Source: Mycoplasmatota bacterium (GTDB taxonomy: Bacteria; Bacillota_I; Bacilli_A; Haloplasmatales; Haloplasmataceae). Taken from it: a stretch of DNA of 64,000 bases. Location: the NCBI GenBank assembly GCA_018394295.1, contig CP074573.1:806001-870000 (forward strand). The letters are read 5' to 3'. Of the stretch, positions 8,005-18,222 are shown piece after piece. The position numbers and the translations under genes are program-made. The notes beneath the pieces are model-generated. The model had not been told where the DNA came from. It made no database searches and saw nothing but the letters and a program-made list of their open reading frames with translations. Numbering within the stretch: the stretch's first letter is position 1; every line of letters begins with the position of its first letter.

Positions 8005-8794
8005 ATTCTTTATCGATATAATGATCCCATATTACAACTTTTTTATGATTTGAGAACTCAAATCCCATCTTTTTAGCGAGTATATTAGATGCTTCATTAA
8101 AATCCCAACAAGACCACATAACTTGAAAGTTTCTTTTTAGGGACTCAGTAATCAAAGTCTGGCAAACAATACTTGCAAAACCTTGTTTTTGATAAGATTC
8201 AATTGTATCAATGCCAATTTCAATTAGGTTTTTGTGACGATAACAGGTTATGCACTTTGAAATAACTTGTTTTTCTTTAATGATACAATAACCTAATCCA
8301 TGGTTTAAAAAGAAATCTTCATTCATCCAAGGCTTTATTGAAATATCGAATTCATTGATTAAATCTTTTGTAATTTTTTTTAATTGAAGATTAGGTTCTA
8401 GATTTTTTACGTTCACTTTTTTAAATGAATTTTCATTTAATTGATATTCATTACGATTTAACATGATATATTTCTTTTTTCCTAATATCGAGGACAAATC
8501 ATTCATTAACTGTTCTGGGTAAATAAATAGTTCTAAAATATCAACCTTCCAATCTTCAAAAAATAATTGATTTAATGATTGGAAAAACGTAGTATGGTTT
8601 TCAGTTGAAAAAATATAATAAAAGCCATCCTTTGGATAAATTAAAGCTGATTTTGGTAAATTTATATCATCTACAAAAATAACACCTGGGCTCATTCCGT
8701 CTACCACAGCATTAACAACCACTTGATTATGACAAATATCTTTGGCTAAATGTTTAACTTTATGGTATTCTGTTTGATTTAATTGATAAAGCAT
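8003..8794 (-). CDS. GNAT-family N-acetyltransferase (PF12746-like)
   Basis: This 263-residue protein has a divergent N-terminal half and a C-terminal GNAT fold: LGYCIIKEKQVISKC, IEIGIDTIESYQKQGFASIVCQTLI (motif A, acetyl-CoA pyrophosphate loop QKQGFA) and WSCWDFNEASNILAKKMGF. This two-part layout matches the GNAT acetyltransferase family of PF12746, related to ZmaR-type proteins. AAAGGGGGGA just upstream of the ATG is an excellent ribosome site. It is a single gene converging on the 5'-nucleotidase. Substrate unknown. Confidence 0.8.
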   Translation of the reverse strand: MLYQLNQTEYHKVKHLAKDICHNQVVVNAVVDGMSPGVIFVDDINLPKSALIYPKDGFYYIFSTENHTTFFQSLNQLFFEDWKVDILELFIYPEQLMNDLSSILGKKKYIMLNRNEYQLNENSFKKVNVKNLEPNLQLKKITKDLINEFDISIKPWMNEDFFLNHGLGYCIIKEKQVISKCITCYRHKNLIEIGIDTIESYQKQGFASIVCQTLITESLKRNFQVMWSCWDFNEASNILAKKMGFEFSNHKKVVIWDHYIDKE

Positions 8795-8949
8795 ATTTCC
8801 CCCCTTTGTATGTAATAAAAAATATTTTGTAACATTATTTATAATTATAGTAGTTTTACATAATCTCCTCCCAAATAAATAATTATCTATATTTTATATA
8901 AGAACAAAGAAAATGTCAATATATGGTAGAATTTATGCCTGTTAATAGA

Positions 8950-8974
8950 AAAAGACACCTATTTAGTGTCTTTT
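8950..8974 (-). terminator. Terminator of the ABC-F gene
   Basis: A 9-bp perfect stem AAAAGACAC / GTGTCTTTT with a 7-base loop lies just past the ABC-F stop on the minus strand, where it is followed by TTTTTC. Confidence 0.85.
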
Positions 8975-8982
8975 AGCTATTT

Positions 8983-10863
8983 CTAGAGTTGATCAATTTC
9001 TTCTATTAATTCTGTCCATGAATGGATTTTATCATCTAATTGTTTTTGCTTATGCTCTATTGTATCATGGACATCTTGTGCTTTTTGATAGTCAGAATAA
9101 ACTTCTTCAGTTTGTTGATATATTTTTAGTTGATGTAATTCATCTTCTAGCTGAGCGATTTCTTCTTCTAAATTATCGATTTTTTTTTGTCGCTTTTTTT
9201 GTTCACTTTTTAATTTTTTTTGTTCCATGAAGTGATTAGCGTTTGTTTCTTTCTTCGTTTCTTCTATTAAATTTGCTTCTTTTTTCTTTTCTATATAATA
9301 ATTATAATCACCAATGTATTCTACTACTTCGTCAATTGTAATTTCAATAATTCTAGTTGCGACTTGATTAATGAAGAAACGGTCATGGGATACAAAAATA
9401 ATAGTTCCAGGAAAATTAATTAAAGCAGATTCTAACACTTCACGACTTAATATATCTAAATGGTTTGTAACCTCATCTAAAATAAGTAAATTCGCTTTAA
9501 CAAGTGTTAATTTAGATAGAGCTAAGCGAACTTTTTCTCCACCTGATAAATCATTTACACATTTAAAAACATCATCACCTGTAAATAAGAAGGAACCTAA
9601 CACCCCTCTAATATCTTTTTCAAGCATCATCCTATTTTCATCCCATAATTCATCAAGTACTGTGTTATTAGAATGTAACATTGCTAAATCTTGATCAAAA
9701 TAGGCAATATTTACACCTGCCCCATACTTAATATTCCCACCAAGTGGATTGATTGCTTTATTAAGTGTTTTTAATAAGGTTGATTTTCCAATACCATTTG
9801 GCCCTAGGATGGCTACTTTTTCTCCTTTTTTTATTAGAAAATCAATGTTATTTAAAAAGGGTTCTTCATAACCGATGGAAAGGTTTTGTACATCTAAAAC
9901 GATATTTCCTGTATTTCTTGAAAAGTCAAAATTGACTTTTATATTTTTATTATCAACATTTGGATTCTCTAGAACCTCTATTTTTTCTAATTTTTTTCTT
10001 CTTGATTTTGCTCGACTGGATGTCGTAGCCCTAACAATATTTTTATTAATAAATTCTTGTTCTTTTTGAATCATTTTTTGTTGTAAATCAAATTGTTTTT
10101 TCATATGTTCATAACGTTCATTTTTTTGAGTAAGATAGCTATCATAATTACCTTTATATAGAAAACCTTGATTAAACTCAATTTCATAAACTTGATTAAC
10201 TACTTGATTTAGAAAATAACGGTCATGAGAAATAATGATAATTGCATGCTTATAGGATTTTAAAAAGTTTTCTAAAAACTCTACTGTTTCAAGGTCTAAA
10301 TGATTTGTTGGCTCATCGAGGATTAATAAATCTGGTTCACTTAACAATAATTTTGCCAGTGCAAGTCTCGTACGTTGACCACCACTTAATTGATTTACTT
10401 GATGATGATAATAATCTTTAAAACCAAATTTATTTAGAATTGTTTCGATATGATACTCAAAGGTATATCCACCAATTTCTTCAAATGTTTGAAGCATATT
10501 CGTATATTTTGTGAGTGTTTCTTCATCAGAAGTAGTATTTAATTGGTTAGCAAGTTTGTCTAATTTTTTCTTTAAAGTAATTTGTTTATCAAAAACAAGA
10601 CTCATCTCGTCAATAACTTTTTCCTCAGAATTGATTAAACTATCTTGTGAAAAATAACCTAGTTTTAGATTGGATGAAAGATAGATATTACCACTATCAT
10701 AGGTCTCTAATCCACAGATGATTTTAACTAAAGTAGATTTTCCAGCTCCATTTCGACCTACAATTGCCATTTTACCATGACTATTTAAACTTAGATTTAT
10801 ATTATCTAATATAGATGTTACGCCAAATGATTTCTTTAAATGATTAACTGTAATTAAATTCAT
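8983..10863 (-). CDS. ABC-F family ATPase (ribosome-associated translation factor type)
   Basis: This 626-residue protein has two ABC domains and no transmembrane segment. Walker A motifs are GRNGAGKST (~39) and GPNGIGKST (~350). Signature motifs are LSGGQRTRLALAKLLL and LSGGEKVRLALSKLTL, each followed by a Walker B with LILDEPTNHLD or LILDEVTNHLD. An interdomain linker of the ABC-F type (KKQFDLQQKMIQKEQEFI) separates them, and a C-terminal coiled coil is rich in Lys/Glu. This is the Uup/YdiF-like ABC-F layout; such proteins act on the ribosomal E site. ATG 10863 is preferred over the upstream GTG because AAAGGTG ends 7 bases before it. Subfamily not assigned. Confidence 0.9.
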   Translation of the reverse strand: MNLITVNHLKKSFGVTSILDNINLSLNSHGKMAIVGRNGAGKSTLVKIICGLETYDSGNIYLSSNLKLGYFSQDSLINSEEKVIDEMSLVFDKQITLKKKLDKLANQLNTTSDEETLTKYTNMLQTFEEIGGYTFEYHIETILNKFGFKDYYHHQVNQLSGGQRTRLALAKLLLSEPDLLILDEPTNHLDLETVEFLENFLKSYKHAIIIISHDRYFLNQVVNQVYEIEFNQGFLYKGNYDSYLTQKNERYEHMKKQFDLQQKMIQKEQEFINKNIVRATTSSRAKSRRKKLEKIEVLENPNVDNKNIKVNFDFSRNTGNIVLDVQNLSIGYEEPFLNNIDFLIKKGEKVAILGPNGIGKSTLLKTLNKAINPLGGNIKYGAGVNIAYFDQDLAMLHSNNTVLDELWDENRMMLEKDIRGVLGSFLFTGDDVFKCVNDLSGGEKVRLALSKLTLVKANLLILDEVTNHLDILSREVLESALINFPGTIIFVSHDRFFINQVATRIIEITIDEVVEYIGDYNYYIEKKKEANLIEETKKETNANHFMEQKKLKSEQKKRQKKIDNLEEEIAQLEDELHQLKIYQQTEEVYSDYQKAQDVHDTIEHKQKQLDDKIHSWTELIEEIDQL

Positions 10864-11041
10864 ATATATCACCTTTAAAATTTCTCACTCTATTTTAGCA
10901 TACTTTCGTAAGTTTTAAAAACATTAATCATTTTTATTGGTAATAATAAGCAGAAAAAGTATCTTTTAATTTACTTTTAAAATAAATAGTGATATATTAT
11001 TACTAAAAGGTTGTGAAAAAAATAATAATGGTGGTGTTAAC

Positions 11042-11686
11042 ATGTATAAAATTTCAAAAGCAACTGTTAAGCGTCTCCCTTTTTATCGTCGCTGTTTTGA
11101 AAGCTTGCACGAGCAAGGTATAGAAAGAATATTGTCATCTCAACTTGGTGAAATGTTGAAGATTGATCCCGCGACAATACGTCGAGATTTTTCGTATATA
11201 GGAGAATTAGGAAGACAAGGGTATGGTTATGAAGTAGATGTAGTATTAAATGCATTAAATGATTTTTTAGATTTAAATAATGTTGAACAATGTGTCTTAA
11301 TTGGTGTAGGTAACTTAGGTAAAGCATTTTTACAGTATAATGTAATGAAATCACAGACAAAAAATAGTATTAATCCAATTAAGATAAGTCATGCTTTCGA
11401 TATCTCTCATGAAGTAATTGGAAAAAATTATAGTGGTGTCGAAGTTGTTCATATTGATAGACTAGAAGAAATAATTAAAGAGAATAAAATTAGAATCGCT
11501 ATTGTCTCAGTGCCTCCAAAAAATGCGAATGAGATAGCAGCAAGATTAGAATCAAGTGGTATTAGAGGTATTTTTAATTTTTCATCTATGAGTTTAAATG
11601 TGTCAAGAAACGTATATGTATATGATGTTGATTTGTTGAATGAATTACAATCATTTTTGTTTTTTGTTAAAAACAAATATCAATAA
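11042..11686 (+). CDS. rex: Redox-sensing transcriptional repressor Rex
   Basis: This 214-residue regulator senses the NADH/NAD+ ratio and represses fermentation and respiration genes. An N-terminal winged helix (SKATVKRLPFYRRC...ISSQLGEMLKIDPATIRRDFSYIGELGRQGYGY) is followed by a Rossmann fold with GVGNLGKAF and AFDIS, and a C-terminal dimer helix. Length matches the family (~210). It is monocistronic, about 200 bases upstream of groES. TTGTGA at 11011-11016 resembles one Rex half-site in its own leader; the second half is not evident. Confidence 0.95.
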   Translation: MYKISKATVKRLPFYRRCFESLHEQGIERILSSQLGEMLKIDPATIRRDFSYIGELGRQGYGYEVDVVLNALNDFLDLNNVEQCVLIGVGNLGKAFLQYNVMKSQTKNSINPIKISHAFDISHEVIGKNYSGVEVVHIDRLEEIIKENKIRIAIVSVPPKNANEIAARLESSGIRGIFNFSSMSLNVSRNVYVYDVDLLNELQSFLFFVKNKYQ

Positions 11687-11720
11687 ATAATAGGATAATT
11701 AATTAACGTTGATTATTGTT

Positions 11721-11761
11721 GTAAAAAGATTATTTTATAAATTATAAAATAATCTTTTTAC
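11721..11761. terminator. Long palindrome after rex, probable terminator
   Basis: Twenty-base arms starting GTAAAAAGATT and ending AATCTTTTTAC pair perfectly around a single central A. The 3' arm carries its own T5 run. It lies 34 bases after the rex stop and about 40 bases before the groES -35 box, so it likely insulates the two units. Confidence 0.7.
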
Positions 11762-11802
11762 AGTTTATGGAGAAAAAATAGAAAAAAATGTATAAAAAAA
11801 CC

Positions 11803-11830
11803 TTGCAAAAATATAATATATATGTATAAT
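11803..11830 (+). promoter_or_regulatory. Sigma-A-type promoter of groES-groEL
   Basis: TTGCAA (11803-11808), a 16-base spacer and TATAAT (11825-11830). The expected start point falls at about the first base of the CIRCE element. Confidence 0.8.
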
Positions 11831-11841
11831 TATATATGTGA

Positions 11842-11868
11842 TTAGCACTCGAATATCATGACTGCTAA
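11842..11868. promoter_or_regulatory. CIRCE operator (HrcA-binding) of groESL
   Basis: TTAGCACTC, nine bases, then GACTGCTAA. The canonical element is TTAGCACTC-N9-GAGTGCTAA, so there is one mismatch, in the right half. Position just after the promoter and 30 bases before groES is typical. It implies heat-shock control by HrcA encoded elsewhere. Confidence 0.93.
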
Positions 11869-11898
11869 CAAGACTTATTAAAGGAGGGTACTGTACGA

Positions 11899-12183
11899 AT
11901 GATTAAACCTTTAGGACAAAGAGTACTTTTAGAAAAATTAGAAGTTGAGAAGAAAACATTAAGTGGTATTATTTTACCAGACAATGTAAATGAAGAGAAA
12001 AATTTTGCTAAGGTAGTTGCAATAGGGACTGGCAAAAAATTAGAAAATGGAAAAAGAGAAGAATTTGATGTGAAGGTTGATGACAAAGTTATTTATTCTC
12101 AGTATGCAGCAACTGAAACAAAAATAGATGGAAAAAAATATTTGGTTGTTGATGAAAAAGACATTTTAGCTATTTTAAATTAA
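11899..12183 (+). CDS. groES: Co-chaperonin GroES (10 kDa)
   Basis: This 94-residue protein forms the heptameric lid of the GroEL folding chamber. IKPLGQRVLLEKLEVE begins the barrel, followed by the mobile loop region around KTLSGIILPDN, which docks on GroEL, and the conserved KVIYSQYAATE segment. AAGGAGGG at 11880-11887 precedes the ATG. It is first in the bicistronic groESL operon, 19 bases before groEL, under CIRCE control. Confidence 0.96.
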   Translation: MIKPLGQRVLLEKLEVEKKTLSGIILPDNVNEEKNFAKVVAIGTGKKLENGKREEFDVKVDDKVIYSQYAATETKIDGKKYLVVDEKDILAILN

Positions 12184-12202
12184 TTGAAAGGAGAGAATAT
12201 AA

Positions 12203-13822
<1,620 letters not shown>

Positions 13823-13829
13823 AAAAGAT

Positions 13830-13861
13830 AGGACCATACTTACGGTATGGTCCTCTTTTTT
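13830..13861 (+). terminator. Terminator of groESL
   Basis: A 10-bp perfect stem AGGACCATAC / GTATGGTCCT with a 5-base loop is followed by C then T6, eight bases after the groEL stop. Confidence 0.94.
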
Positions 13862-14501
13862 ACATATATCTTTTTAAATGAAGATGATATAAGTAATTCA
13901 TTAATATACTTTCTAATGCAATGATGATTAATAATAGAACTGCGGTATGCATGAAATACCTTTCAGGTAATAAATATATGATGGGATCTGTTACAGGATC
14001 AAATAACCAATGATTATTTCTAAAGGTCAATTGATGAAAAAAAGTAAAAATTTCATTAAAGTTAAATAATAGAGGGAAAATAAGGACAAATGGGATTCCA
14101 ATCAATAGAAATGAAGTGTACCTCAAAAATAAATAATCTTTATATCTATTTATATAAAAAATACCAATAAGTGATAATACAAGAGAAAAATACAAGATAT
14201 AATCTAATTTTTGAAGAAGAATTTTAACATCTTCAAAATGAATTTTACCACGTTCACTCATTGGTAAGGTAGGTAATTTTAACTCATCATGGTTAAAAGT
14301 CTTAAGATAATCAATGAGGGCATCGTAATTCCTAATGATTTCAGATCTAGGCATTTGTGCTGCTTTTGGAATATCTAAATAATTAATATCAAAATAATAT
14401 AGAGGTCTAAAATGTAACGTAAATTTAACAGCAATAATAATTAATACAAATGTGATGAATATACTAGTTAGAATAGTTACTATGTTTAATTTTTTATTCA
14501 T
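13860..14501 (-). CDS. lit: Lit-like lipoprotein intramolecular transacylase (DUF1461/TIGR01906)
   Basis: This 213-residue protein has about four transmembrane segments (residues ~8-28, 101-117, 124-146, 183-205) and a large extracytoplasmic loop. The family signature is SERGKIHFEDVKILL with His88, and FHQLTFRNNHWLFDP with His156. These histidines match in position the catalytic pair described for Lit enzymes of low-GC Gram-positives, which move an acyl chain to the lipoprotein N terminus to give lyso-form lipoproteins. Family membership is clear; the Lit activity is inferred from memory of the family. It converges on groEL. Confidence 0.72.
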   Translation of the reverse strand: MNKKLNIVTILTSIFITFVLIIIAVKFTLHFRPLYYFDINYLDIPKAAQMPRSEIIRNYDALIDYLKTFNHDELKLPTLPMSERGKIHFEDVKILLQKLDYILYFSLVLSLIGIFYINRYKDYLFLRYTSFLLIGIPFVLIFPLLFNFNEIFTFFHQLTFRNNHWLFDPVTDPIIYLLPERYFMHTAVLLLIIIALESILMNYLYHLHLKRYM

Positions 14502-14712
14502 TCGTGCTCTCCTTATAAGATTGTCTTATTATTTTAAAATAAAATCGAAGAATATACAAGATTTTTTATTAAAAAAAATGTTTTACACAATAATCATAAT
14601 ATAGAATCTCATTAATATTTATTGATATTTAGTGAAAGACAGTGAAACAAAATGTTATCTGTCTTTTTATATTTTATATAGATTTATCCTTTTATATTAT
14701 GGTAAATTTTGC

Positions 14713-14718
14713 TATAAT
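14713..14718 (+). promoter_or_regulatory. Probable -10 box of the membrane-protein pair
   Basis: GCTATAAT contains TATAAT at 14713-14718, 34 bases before the GTG start; no good -35 box is seen 16-18 bases upstream. The ribosome site AAGGGGG follows at 14738-14744. The rest of 14502-14712 shows nothing recognisable apart from AT-rich DNA. Confidence 0.45.
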
Positions 14719-14751
14719 AAATTTAATTAAATAAAGTAAGGGGGATTTCTT

Positions 14752-16500
14752 GTGGTTACTTTAGGATTAAATTTCGATATATTGTTTATTCTCATCATGA
14801 TAACATTTATTATGATAGGATATATAACAGGTGCTAATGTCGAATTAATTAAATTAATTAAGATATACATACCCTTTATTGTTGTTTTTTACCTAGGTGG
14901 TCCAATCTCAAGATGGATTTACAAATCTGGTCAATTTAAAAAATTAATTGAAAAAGTTAGCTTTATAAATGGCATGGCTTATTTTAATACATTTATTATG
15001 TTTTTATCTACTTTTATAGCCTTTTTTGGAACATATCTTATCATCGGATTAATTATAAAATTTGTTCAAAAAAGAATTCAATCTGAGATTGTTACCTATA
15101 AATTAGGAAAATTTAATAATAAACTAGGTGGATTAATTGCGATTATCAGATTTTATGTTATTATATCAATTTTGATACTCCCATTTTTTATCTTAGGATT
15201 TACATCTACGAATCAATTTTCTACGAATCTTGTTTTAAAGTATCCACCACCATACACACAGATAGGTCGTTTAGTAAATTCATCACAACCAGTATTAAAT
15301 GCTTCTAACTCACTATCTACTTTTATGGAGGTTGTTGATGTCAATAAATTAAAAGAATATTACAATGTTGTTACTGATTTAGAAACGACTTTAGATGGAT
15401 ATGAACAACAAGTTGATAATACTTGTGAATATACACCTGGAACTGGTCAGTATCCACTATTACATGCATATGTTAATGATCCATCACAATGTATGAGCGA
15501 AGAATTAAGTTCTATTCTTCCTTATAAGGGACTTATTATGTGGGTAAGTGAAGATGATGTCGATTTATCTAATTTAACAAATGATGAATTAATCGAAGCC
15601 TTTAATGATAAGTATGATTATATTTACAATCATACAGATGATATTAGTATGAAATCTACTTTAGAAAAAGCCCATAAATCATCAGAAATCTACTTAGTCG
15701 TTAATAAATGGCTAAAAGAAACTTTAGGTGGAAGTTATGATATCGCTAATTTATTAAATGATGATAATATGAAAACAATTATTGATCAATTAGTTATAGA
15801 TCATGCGAATGAAAATACAGAGGGTTTATTCTTTGAATTATATCAATTAGATAATGATGAGTTAGACCAAAAGTTAGTTTCAATTGGAAAATTCGTTAAA
15901 AACTACACAGAAATATATGAACCAATTATGAACACAATGCCAGAACAATTACCTTTTAAATATAAGTTAATTGCTTCAACCTTAAAGAATTTTAACTTTA
16001 TGCCTCCATTAGAACGTACACCTTTAATGGCAATGTATGTAATCGACACGTTTAAATTGTTAGATGAAGCTAATATGAAACTCATGGATGATGAACCTAT
16101 CTATCGAACACTTGTTAAAATTGTTATACCATTATATCTTTTAAAACCAGATGAAAATGGTATTATGCAAACTTATACTGCAGAAGATATGCAAGATCTT
16201 TTAACAAAGCATTGTGATAAAAATGTATGTAGTATAGATGATGCATTTAATAAAGTCATTATCACAGAAGATTTCTTTATTGAATTGATGTATGCTTTAA
16301 CTGATGATGAGGATGGAGACATTCAATCTTATCTTGAATATTTAATAACTGATCAACCCGATACAAATCGTCCACTCATGGAAAAAGAAGTAGTGGATGT
16401 CTTAGAAGACTATTTTAATGAGATGTTTAAAAATAGTGATGATGAAAGAGTTCAGGCAATTAAGGATTCATTGAGCGAAGTAGGTGATGTTAATGGGTAA
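14752..16500 (+). CDS. CvpA-like membrane protein with large C-terminal domain
   Basis: This 582-residue protein starts at GTG. Its first ~150 residues hold four transmembrane segments (about 8-28, 37-50, 78-104, 127-150), with FDILFILIMITFIMIGYITG resembling the opening of the CvpA family. The remaining ~430 residues are acidic and helical with no further membrane segment, and carry two close cysteine pairs (TCEYTP...SQCMSEE and KHCDKNVCS) that could form disulfides outside the cell. I do not know the C-terminal domain. The next gene overlaps its end, so both products probably work together at the membrane. Confidence 0.6.
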   Translation: MVTLGLNFDILFILIMITFIMIGYITGANVELIKLIKIYIPFIVVFYLGGPISRWIYKSGQFKKLIEKVSFINGMAYFNTFIMFLSTFIAFFGTYLIIGLIIKFVQKRIQSEIVTYKLGKFNNKLGGLIAIIRFYVIISILILPFFILGFTSTNQFSTNLVLKYPPPYTQIGRLVNSSQPVLNASNSLSTFMEVVDVNKLKEYYNVVTDLETTLDGYEQQVDNTCEYTPGTGQYPLLHAYVNDPSQCMSEELSSILPYKGLIMWVSEDDVDLSNLTNDELIEAFNDKYDYIYNHTDDISMKSTLEKAHKSSEIYLVVNKWLKETLGGSYDIANLLNDDNMKTIIDQLVIDHANENTEGLFFELYQLDNDELDQKLVSIGKFVKNYTEIYEPIMNTMPEQLPFKYKLIASTLKNFNFMPPLERTPLMAMYVIDTFKLLDEANMKLMDDEPIYRTLVKIVIPLYLLKPDENGIMQTYTAEDMQDLLTKHCDKNVCSIDDAFNKVIITEDFFIELMYALTDDEDGDIQSYLEYLITDQPDTNRPLMEKEVVDVLEDYFNEMFKNSDDERVQAIKDSLSEVGDVNG

Positions 16501-17383
16501 AATTAAAGTTAACCCAAATGATACTTTAGCACAAGAAGCAATGAAAAGAAAATTAAAAGTTTATACCCCTTTTAATCCTTACTTTTCTAAAGATACACAA
16601 GTAGAGATTACAACTTTAGAACAAGTTTACTTTTATCATAAAAAATTAGTTAACTCTAGAGTATTAGGTGAAGTTGTTAAAGACAAAAAGATTCGCAAAG
16701 GTAAAAGAAGAAGAATTGTGAAAGATTTAGTTAAGTATTGGGATAAAGATTTTAAAGAAAACATTGAATTTCAAAAGAAAATGATGTTAGAAAAAACTAC
16801 TGAAATAAAGAGTAAAAAAATTAAAAAAATACGCTTTATGTTTGTTTACTTGTTTTCACTTATTTGCATTATTTCTATATTCTTAAGTAAAAGAGTTAGT
16901 TATTTGAAAAAAACTCCTTTTATTAAAGATTATATTACTAATTTTTATATTATGATTGAAACCCCCTTATATTTTAATCTCTTGATTATTTTAATTTATT
17001 TATCGTTGATTACTGTATTGTATATTATATTATTAAGGACGTATTTCGATATATTAAGAAAAGTAGGGAGTAATGCTGAAGTATTTATAAATGATGAATT
17101 TAAAAAGATTTTCGATGGCTTCGTAACTCAACATAAAAAAGTGAAACGTCATTTATTAAAAACGACTAATGCACATAATAAAAAAAGTTTTAAAATTAAA
17201 AAAATATTTGATCCTAATGTTGTACTTAAGAAATTGACAGGTTATTCTCAACATGTTGAAAAGAAAATCATTGATTTTAGAAAAAAATATCATTGGTTGC
17301 TTTTCTTTCAGTTTTTACTTAAAGCAGGTACGCTAGGATTAACGATTTATTTAGGTTATATCTATTATAATAATTTCTATTAA
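16493..17383 (+). CDS. Hypothetical lysine-rich membrane protein, partner of the CvpA-like protein
   Basis: This 296-residue protein is unrecognised. A basic cytoplasmic N-terminal region (~110 residues, many KK/KR runs) is followed by three hydrophobic segments at about 112-132, 151-186 and 270-292, with a basic region between the last two. ATG 16493 overlaps the upstream stop by 8 bases and has AGGTG six bases before it, so translational coupling is likely. A strong terminator follows. Its lysine-rich charge complements the acidic partner encoded just upstream. No function claimed. Confidence 0.6.
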   Translation: MGKIKVNPNDTLAQEAMKRKLKVYTPFNPYFSKDTQVEITTLEQVYFYHKKLVNSRVLGEVVKDKKIRKGKRRRIVKDLVKYWDKDFKENIEFQKKMMLEKTTEIKSKKIKKIRFMFVYLFSLICIISIFLSKRVSYLKKTPFIKDYITNFYIMIETPLYFNLLIILIYLSLITVLYIILLRTYFDILRKVGSNAEVFINDEFKKIFDGFVTQHKKVKRHLLKTTNAHNKKSFKIKKIFDPNVVLKKLTGYSQHVEKKIIDFRKKYHWLLFFQFLLKAGTLGLTIYLGYIYYNNFY

Positions 17384-17390
17384 TCAATAT

Positions 17391-17436
17391 AAAAATAGGA
17401 TATATCCAATAGTCATTATTGAATATCCTATTTTTT
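17391..17436 (+). terminator. Terminator after the membrane-protein pair
   Basis: A perfect 13-bp stem AAAAATAGGATAT / ATATCCTATTTTT encloses a second 5-bp stem CAATA / TATTG (17407-17421). A T6 run ends the 3' arm. Confidence 0.88.
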
Positions 17437-17501
17437 ATTCATTATTGAATAGGTTATAAAATAACTTTATCATTATGAGATAAAATAATAAAGGTGATAC
17501 A

Positions 17502-18155
17502 ATGAAGAAAATTAATATAGCTGAAGAATTGAAACATACCGTTAAAGAATTTAAAGTAGGAGTAATTTCTTTTACCTGTTCTGTAGAAAAAACGAGTTTT
17601 TTAAATGAAATCATTTTTGCTTTACAAGAGGAAATAAAAACAAACTATTCATTAAGTGATGTTTTAAAAATTACTAATATTGAAGCTGCACGTAAAGGAT
17701 ATAAACTTCTAGGAAAAGACCCTAGTCGATATCGTTTAGCAGTTGAATCTTTATTTAGACGTATAGTTAAAGGAAATGAGTTATATCGTATCAATGATGT
17801 CGTAGATTTAGGAAATATCTTATCCTTAAAAACCATGCGTTCTGTTGCTGTCTTAGATGAGGATAAAATTGAAGGAGATATTTTGATACGAATTGGTCAA
17901 AATGAAGCTTATGAAGGTATTGGTCGTGGTAATATAAATATTGAAAATATTCCGGTCTATTGTGATCAAATTGGACCATTTGGGACGCCTACAAGCGATA
18001 CCATGAGAACGATGATTACAAATGAAACCAAAAAAGTTTTGATTTTTATTATATCTTTTAATGGTGAAAAAGGTTTAATTGAAGATATTAAATTGTGCAT
18101 GGATTTGTATCAAAAATATGCAAGTGGCACAGAATTCATCTATAAAATTATTTAG
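17502..18155 (+). CDS. B3/B4 tRNA-binding domain protein (PheRS beta-like editing domain)
   Basis: This 217-residue stand-alone B3/4 domain is related to the editing module of phenylalanyl-tRNA synthetase beta. Family-typical stretches are AARKGYKLLGKDPSRYRLAVESLFRRI, NDVVDLGNILSLKT, IGRGNINIENIPVY and DQIGPFGTPTSDT. Such free-standing proteins are thought to hydrolyse mischarged tRNA or act on tRNA, but their substrates are mostly untested. AAAGGTGATACA precedes the ATG. It lies just upstream of glnS, which may be only chance proximity. Confidence 0.85.
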   Translation: MKKINIAEELKHTVKEFKVGVISFTCSVEKTSFLNEIIFALQEEIKTNYSLSDVLKITNIEAARKGYKLLGKDPSRYRLAVESLFRRIVKGNELYRINDVVDLGNILSLKTMRSVAVLDEDKIEGDILIRIGQNEAYEGIGRGNINIENIPVYCDQIGPFGTPTSDTMRTMITNETKKVLIFIISFNGEKGLIEDIKLCMDLYQKYASGTEFIYKII

Positions 18156-18168
18156 AAATAGTTATAGT

Positions 18169-18202
18169 CATTTAATAATTATCATGTTATAATAATTAAA
18201 TG
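18169..18202. repeat. Inverted repeat between the B3/4 gene and glnS
   Basis: Arms CATTTAAT-A-ATTAT and ATAAT-A-ATTAAATG pair at 13 of 14 positions around a 6-base loop. TATAAT at 18188-18193 inside it is a good -10 box for glnS, with a partial -35 (TAGTCA) 17 bases upstream. It may be an operator or a weak terminator of the upstream gene. Confidence 0.4.
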
Positions 18203-18222
18203 AATATTCTGGAGGCGATACA

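Noticed and set aside
7888-8076. Short plus-strand frame over the end of the 5'-nucleotidase gene
   Set aside because: It overlaps a confident gene and its terminator in another frame.
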